Source: a bacterium
Lineage (GTDB): Bacteria > Planctomycetota > J058 > JAJDCP01
Assembly (NCBI GenBank): GCA_030428695.1
Contig: JAUIEM010000350.1
Span: 1-10,817 of the forward strand
Direction: 5' to 3'
DNA length: 10,817 bases
Positions 8,101 to 10,817 of this stretch are shown piece after piece (positions within the stretch are counted from its first letter, which is position 1; every line of letters begins with the position of its first letter). The notes under the pieces are model-generated. The model made no database searches, was not told where the DNA came from, and was given only the letters and a program-made list of their open reading frames with translations. The translations under genes and the position numbers were made by a program.

Positions 8101-8268
8101 CTCCGGCCAGAGCAGCGCCGCGAGGGTCGCGCGTTGGAAGGTCTGCCGGCTCAGCGTCAGGTAGGCGAGCAGGGCGAGGGCCTTGCGCGTGTCGAAGCGC
8201 ACGGCCTGCCCGCGCAGGCAGACCCGCGGGGGGCCGAGGAAGGCGAGCTCGAGCGCGGCGTCCGTCAT
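5134..8268 (-). CDS. SARP-like transcriptional regulator with BTAD, STAND ATPase and TPR domains
   Basis: The 1044-aa protein is built like the AfsR/SARP-type regulators. An OmpR-like winged helix at about 5-100 (FDTRKALALLAYLTLSRQ, then LAALLWPE) would bind DNA. A bacterial transcriptional activator domain of TPR-like helices follows at about 100-255 (GPLLEGFEVPGAEDFSRWL, then RGEWDRAARLTRHQLELAPF). After a Pro/Ala linker comes a STAND/NB-ARC-type ATPase: GRERE at 286-290, Walker A GPGGVGKT at 310-317, Walker B LVLLLDNFE at 380-388, VVTSRERL at 410-417, and the GHPLALELA motif at 472-480. A winged-helix-like and helical region then leads into TPR-type repeats from about 690 to 1000 (e.g. LCLARGEHARAEELLRASL, YFEQDYERARALREESLTL). 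Such proteins usually sense a signal through the repeats and switch on nearby genes. The linker has CDAC at 111-114 and CAAC at 122-125. The ATG at 8268 overlaps the preceding gene's stop as ATGA. The frame continues upstream of it but only as a shadow of that gene. Cytoplasmic; target and signal unknown. Confidence 0.92.
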   Translation of the reverse strand: MTDAALELAFLGPPRVCLRGQAVRFDTRKALALLAYLTLSRQTFQRATLAALLWPESEEGRARNALRRTLSTLHSGLEKRGLVLGRSAVGLDPTLRYALDVDDFHRLIAACDACEHTGPGPCAACLARLEEATRLATGPLLEGFEVPGAEDFSRWLDFQRAELRDARWRALETLGAAAEQRGEWDRAARLTRHQLELAPFEEGASRRLMRIAGRRGAWAEGQALYRGLVERLAREHRRAPEPATQALHRALLERRLGTSSAPAAAPQGALPPPPRALPAAATPFIGRERELATLLAWLEEPATRLVTIAGPGGVGKTRLAIELAARLQEKRADGARLICLEGLDAPEGLAGRVAEALRLPFDSGKDVETRLGDALRHRSLVLLLDNFEQLVAGAPQLARWLAEAPGLQLVVTSRERLRLGAERLFELGGLRRDEGDEALALLLGCAARAVPLFATDAAGREALREVCELLEGHPLALELAASWLGLVPPAGLLARLRARLELSAGGFADLPARQRGLRGVFDTTWELLAPRERASFARLTVFRGSFSRRAATAVADLSLSSLLALSDRFLLRRDGPGRFALHGLLRGYAAEQLGAPARERLAARHAAYFGTSLADAAPRLWSAEQRAVLEALAPDLDNLRAAWRHALVAPDTAWLEAAVPPLCEALVLWGRLAEGASLCRATRAALPEESALHGRLLAREGMFARRLGAEAAAELLDAALARLEDDAERAFAAMQRGQLCLARGEHARAEELLRASLASATGRGDALGRTRCLGHLGELARLRGDFEACASLQEEALDAASDVEVPWIYGNLLNDLGMIAGARGDYALARQRFEAALERFRALDARAGVAASLQNLASVAYFEQDYERARALREESLTLCRALGHRMQLARALTALGNVEERLEAVESATERYAESRALARELGDPLGESLALSSLVGLRVRAGDGAGARADLRALRALLPGLPTAQVALHAVVQYAELLAAEHRVERAGELARAVAADPRVEAQVGRAARALLTRLGLPLPEPGPACEPGTLLAALGEISEVD

Positions 8269-9245
8269 CGCGCGCAGTACACCCACTCCGTCGGCTCGTC
8301 GGGGGCGTCCCCGCCGAAGAGCGGATCGGGGGCGAGCTCGAGGCACAGCTCGCCGGGCTCGACGCGGACCTGCCAGCGCAGCAGGTGCGTCCCGTCGAAG
8401 TCGAGGCGCAGGCGCCCGCCCTCGAGCCCGAAGCGGAAGCGGCGCGGCGTCGGGAGCGTGGGGTCGAAGGCCTCGCCGCTGCCGTCGAAGCGGAACAGCC
8501 AGCCCTCGACCGCCCCGCCCTCGTCGAGCGACTCGAGCCAGCGCCCCTCCAGCCGCCCCGCCCCGAGCGGGTCGCACAGCTGCCGCAGCGGCGCCTCGGC
8601 CGGCAGCTCGAAGACGGCGCGGGCGCAGGCCCGCAGCCGCTCGACCTCGAGCACCGGGTCGGGGTCGGTGCCCCGCAGGAGCAGCCGGCGCTCCGGCGAG
8701 GGCGCCCGGGCCAGCGCCCGCACGGCCGCGCTGCGCACCTCCGGGGCGAGGTCGGCGAGGCCCGCGCGCAGACCCGCCAGGACCTCGGCGTCCGGACCCT
8801 GAGCGAGCGCTCCGAGGGCGTCGGCGCGCACCCGGGCGCTGCGATCCTCCAGGCCGTGGAGGGCGACGGCGCGGTCGCCGAGGGCGGCGGCCGCGCGGAC
8901 GGCCGCGGCGCGGGTTTCGTCCTCCTCCGCCTCCTCGGCGAGCGTGGCGAGCGCGGGCAGGGCGTCTTCCTCTCCGAGCCGGGCGAGGGCCTCGGCGCAG
9001 GCCCGCGCGACCGCGGCTTCCCGCCGCAGACCCGCCTGCAGGGCCGGACCGGCTCCCGGCTCCCCGCGGCGGGCGAGGGCGCGGGCGGCGCTGATCGCGA
9101 GACCCTCGGGCGCCGCGAGGGTGTCGAGCAGCGCCTGCTGCGCCTCTTCCCCCGGAATCTTTGCGACAGCGAGCAGGGCGCGGCGGCGTTCGGGGATGGG
9201 AGCGGAGCTCGCCAGGCACGCGAGCAGGTCGGGGAGCGCGGACAT
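8265..9245 (-). CDS. HEAT-repeat protein with C-terminal beta domain
   Basis: The product is 326 aa with no signal peptide, so probably cytoplasmic. Residues about 1-190 form five or six HEAT-like helical pairs rich in Ala/Leu/Arg (RRALLAVAKIPGEEAQQALL, VARACAEALARLGEEDALPALA, VRADALGALAQ, VRSAAVRALAR), a fold used for protein-protein contacts. The last ~100 residues (about 225-320) change character to a beta-rich segment with repeated aromatic strands (GAVEGWLFRFDGSGEAF, RRFRFGLEGGRLRLDFDG, LLRWQVRVEPGELCLEL), perhaps a lipocalin- or sandwich-like domain; I do not recognise a family for it. AGAGGAA lies about six bases before the ATG. Its last codons overlap the regulator start by four bases, so the two are almost certainly cotranslated, and it may be a partner or sensor for that regulator. 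Catalytic motifs were not seen. Confidence 0.85.
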   Translation of the reverse strand: MSALPDLLACLASSAPIPERRRALLAVAKIPGEEAQQALLDTLAAPEGLAISAARALARRGEPGAGPALQAGLRREAAVARACAEALARLGEEDALPALATLAEEAEEDETRAAAVRAAAALGDRAVALHGLEDRSARVRADALGALAQGPDAEVLAGLRAGLADLAPEVRSAAVRALARAPSPERRLLLRGTDPDPVLEVERLRACARAVFELPAEAPLRQLCDPLGAGRLEGRWLESLDEGGAVEGWLFRFDGSGEAFDPTLPTPRRFRFGLEGGRLRLDFDGTHLLRWQVRVEPGELCLELAPDPLFGGDAPDEPTEWVYCAR

Positions 9246-9298
9246 CGGGTTCCTCTAGCGGTGACAGGCGGAGCGAGCGAGGCGCAGAAACCGTGCAT

Positions 9299-9312
9299 GC
9301 GGGCGCGCCCGC
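9299..9312. repeat. GC palindrome in the gap between ADP-ribosyltransferase-like and HEAT genes
   Basis: GCGGGCGCGCCCGC is a perfect 14-base palindrome in the 92-base gap (9246-9337). No T-tract follows on either strand, so it is not a clear terminator. In so GC-rich a genome it may be chance. Nothing else was recognised in the gap beyond the HEAT gene's ribosome site. Confidence 0.2.
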
Positions 9313-9337
9313 TGGCCGGGCTCTTCCCTGACGCGCC

Positions 9338-10639
9338 CTACGTGCGGCCCCGGTCGACGATCGTGCGCTCGACCTCGGGGTCGTTGAGCATGTCGATCCC
9401 CTCGTGGTGGAAGCGGATCTGGCGGATGCCCGGGTCGTCGCGGAAGGGCATCAGCGGGCCCTTGATGTACTGGTAGCCCCAGCTCTTCTTGCCCTTCTTG
9501 TGCTTCTCTTTGCGGCTGCGGTTGAAGTCGACGAACTGCTTCCAGGTCATCTGCCGGGTCAGGTTCGCGTCGTCGTCGAAGACCTCCTGCACGTCCTCTT
9601 CCGGCGTCAGGAAGGTCAGCTTCCTCTGGATGTACTTGTTGAAGATCTCGTCGGCTACCTTGAACTGCACGACCGCCCACTCCTCGTGGCCGCGCTGCCC
9701 CGAGAACAGCTTGCCGGTGCCGGCCGCCCCTCGCGGGTTGTTCTCGTAGCAGTAGAAGCCGAGGCCGAACTCGCCGCGCCCGCGCGCCTCGAGCTTGACG
9801 TTGTCGAACACCAGCGACTCGGCGAACTCGAGGCTGCAGCCGTGGTGGAACAGGTGCTCGCGCACCGCCGGGCTGGCGAGCGGCTTGAGCTCGCCCCTCG
9901 GCTCCCGCGCCGGCTCGGCCTCGGCGATCGCGGTCAGGGCACGCTGCACGAACTGCTTGAGCTTGCGCCCCGAGCGCTGCAGGGCCTTGCCGCGCCGCGA
10001 CCAGCGCTCTTCGATCAGGGTGACGACGGCCGAGCATTCGCGGCAGACCAGGTCGACGGGGTGGTCGTCGGGCAGGTCGGGGATCCGCCGCCAGCGCACG
10101 CCCCGCTGTTCGAGCAGCTGCGCGGAGATCGAGAAGCTCGTGCGCGCCCCGTGCAGAGAGCGGCGGATCGCGCGCAGCTTGTCGGCGGCGAAGGCCTCCT
10201 CCGCCGCCGGTTCGTGGAACCACTGCAGCAGCGTGCGCAGCCGCACCTCGAGGAAGGCGAGCAGGTCGCCATTGTTGTCGAGGGCCGCGAGGATGCGCTC
10301 CTCGAGCTGGCGGACGTCGGCCTCGGCGAGCCCCGCGACCGCCTCGCTGCCCCATGGCACCGCGATCGCGCCGCCGACCCGCGACGCGCCTCCCGGCCCG
10401 AGGATGGTCTCCAGCAGGCGCCGGGTCAGCACAGAGGCGAGCTGTTCGACGGTCGCGTCGGCGGGCGTGTCGACATCCAGCGCGAGCTCCCCGACATCGA
10501 GGTCGAAGCGACCGAGCAGGGGGTGCCCCGCGACCAGCTCGCCGCTGCGCTCCAGAGCGATCGCGACCGCCTTCCGCAGCAGCTTCTGCTGGGTGGGGTT
10601 CGAGGCCTTGACGACCAGCTTCGAGATGTCGATGGGCAT
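9338..10639 (-). CDS. Putative ADP-ribosyltransferase-fold (DUF3990-like) protein with unrecognised N-terminal region
   Basis: The product is 433 aa from the ATG at 10639. The C-terminal third (about 258-425) follows the pattern I know from DUF3990 and related ADP-ribosyltransferase-like domains: LFHHG at 263-267 (expected NAD-site His), a GEFGLGFY segment at 289-296 in place of the usual DFGxGFY, WAVVQFKV at 321-328, WKQFVDFNR at 366-374, YQYIKGP at 389-395, and QIRFHHEGIDML at 407-418 near the end. Such domains transfer ADP-ribose from NAD to a target, or are inactive relatives. I cannot assign a catalytic Glu. Residues 1-250 are unrecognised: a compact start (PIDISKLVVKA), an alpha/beta stretch (about 45-80), helices, and a single CREC at 199-202. 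There is no signal peptide. The ATG at 10639 is preferred over one at 10714 because the extra residues read through AT-rich promoter-like DNA; its ribosome site is weak. It is the first gene of the minus-strand cluster. Confidence 0.75.
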   Translation of the reverse strand: MPIDISKLVVKASNPTQQKLLRKAVAIALERSGELVAGHPLLGRFDLDVGELALDVDTPADATVEQLASVLTRRLLETILGPGGASRVGGAIAVPWGSEAVAGLAEADVRQLEERILAALDNNGDLLAFLEVRLRTLLQWFHEPAAEEAFAADKLRAIRRSLHGARTSFSISAQLLEQRGVRWRRIPDLPDDHPVDLVCRECSAVVTLIEERWSRRGKALQRSGRKLKQFVQRALTAIAEAEPAREPRGELKPLASPAVREHLFHHGCSLEFAESLVFDNVKLEARGRGEFGLGFYCYENNPRGAAGTGKLFSGQRGHEEWAVVQFKVADEIFNKYIQRKLTFLTPEEDVQEVFDDDANLTRQMTWKQFVDFNRSRKEKHKKGKKSWGYQYIKGPLMPFRDDPGIRQIRFHHEGIDMLNDPEVERTIVDRGRT

Positions 10640-10668
10640 CGCCGGATCCGCATAGGAACGCACCTGCA

Positions 10669-10674
10669 AGTGTA
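10669..10674 (-). promoter_or_regulatory. Candidate -10 box for the ADP-ribosyltransferase-like gene
   Basis: On the minus strand TACACT (four of six to consensus) lies about 30 bases upstream of the ATG at 10639, in the most AT-rich stretch nearby. No good -35 hexamer stands at the usual distance. A CAATAT a little further upstream, with TTGTAC 17 bases before it, is an equally weak alternative. Confidence 0.22.
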
Positions 10675-10721
10675 GCGCACGGAAGATATTGACCTCAGCG
10701 TAAGTTCTGTACAAGATCGGC

Positions 10722-10742
10722 GGGCGGGGGTAAACCCCGCCC
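10722..10742. repeat. GC-rich hairpin (left half of a REPIN-like element)
   Basis: GGGCGGGG and CCCCGCCC form a perfect eight-base stem with the loop GTAAA. It has no T-tract and lies upstream of, not after, the adjacent gene, so a terminator role for that gene is excluded. It overlaps the left arm of the larger inverted repeat, so the two foldings are mutually exclusive. Confidence 0.6.
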
Positions 10743-10793
10743 CTACATGGTTTTCGAGCAGTCGTAGGACAAACATGTAGGGGAGGGGTTTAC
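10730..10793. repeat. Long inverted repeat, REPIN/MITE-like
   Basis: The left arm 10730-10749 (GTAAACCCCGCCCCTACATG) and right arm 10774-10793 (CATGTAGGGGAGGGGTTTAC) are inverted copies over 20 bases with one mismatch (10739 against 10784), separated by a 24-base spacer. Its length and intergenic position suit a REPIN or small non-autonomous palindromic element. No tyrosine-type REP transposase or other transposase is in the window. The rest of 10715-10817 shows no gene that I can support. Confidence 0.7.
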
Positions 10794-10817
10794 GAGGCCG
10801 TCTCACGAGTTCAGCCA

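Noticed and set aside
7138..8802. Plus-strand open frame of 554 codons opposite the regulator and HEAT genes
   Set aside because: It crosses two well-supported minus-strand genes, has low-complexity Gly/Arg/Glu/Ala composition and no recognisable domain.
8269..9219. Upstream extension of the regulator frame to 1361 codons
   Set aside because: It would overlap the HEAT gene almost completely. The extension is Arg/Gly/Pro-rich, while the ATG at 8268 forms the classic ATGA overlap and precedes the winged-helix domain directly.
9404..10675. Plus-strand open frame of 423 codons opposite the ADP-ribosyltransferase-like gene
   Set aside because: It is an antisense shadow. The minus-strand protein has ordered family motifs and balanced composition.
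10640..10714. ATG at 10714 as start of the ADP-ribosyltransferase-like gene
   Set aside because: The 25 extra residues are encoded by AT-richer, promoter-like DNA with poor codon bias, so the ATG at 10639 is preferred.
10722..10742. Hairpin as a rho-independent terminator
   Set aside because: There is no T-tract on either strand, and it overlaps a larger inverted repeat that better explains it.

Overview
The window is a GC-rich, gene-dense stretch of bacterial chromosome. Third codon positions in the real genes are almost all G or C, and several starts are GTG. A secretin-type periplasmic protein implies a diderm (Gram-negative-type) cell. A SARP/AfsR-like STAND regulator, a HEAT-repeat protein and a DUF971 protein in one stretch would fit an environmental lineage such as Planctomycetota, Myxococcota, Acidobacteriota or a similar uncultured group. 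That is inference, and no marker gene here fixes the taxon. No rRNA, tRNA, CRISPR array, transposase or integrase was seen.

Left part (1-1287), minus strand. The 5' part of an unrecognised helical protein runs off the left edge (start GTG at 293). After a 116-base gap comes a 249-aa protein (410-1159) whose C-terminal half carries PQQ-like beta-propeller blades. It is divergent from the next gene, and the intergenic space of about 130 bases holds a plausible plus-strand promoter.

Centre-left (1288-4012), plus strand. A tight three-gene operon encodes a long-chain acyl-CoA synthetase (AMP-forming), a small DUF971 zinc-site protein, and a single-pass membrane-anchored hypothetical protein that starts inside the previous stop codon.

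Centre and right (4019-10639), minus strand. Four genes lie head to tail. In transcription order they are: a 433-aa protein whose C-terminal third resembles the ADP-ribosyltransferase-like DUF3990 family (10639-9338); a HEAT-repeat protein (9245-8265); a 1044-aa SARP-like STAND ATPase/TPR regulator overlapping it by 4 bases (8268-5134); and an exported protein with secretin N-domains but no pore domain (5050-4019). The HEAT and regulator genes are clearly coupled. Membership of the outer two genes in the same transcript is inferred from strand and short gaps of 92 and 83 bases. The last gene converges on the plus-strand operon with six bases between the stop codons.

Right edge (10715-10817). 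No gene was seen. This stretch holds a striking inverted repeat with 20-base arms and a GC-rich hairpin, resembling a REPIN/MITE-type intergenic repeat. It lies just upstream of the ADP-ribosyltransferase-like gene.

The most interesting items are the ADP-ribosyltransferase-like protein with an unrecognised N-terminal region, its linkage to a HEAT/STAND pair, and the pore-less secretin-like protein. A joint function for the minus-strand cluster is speculation.
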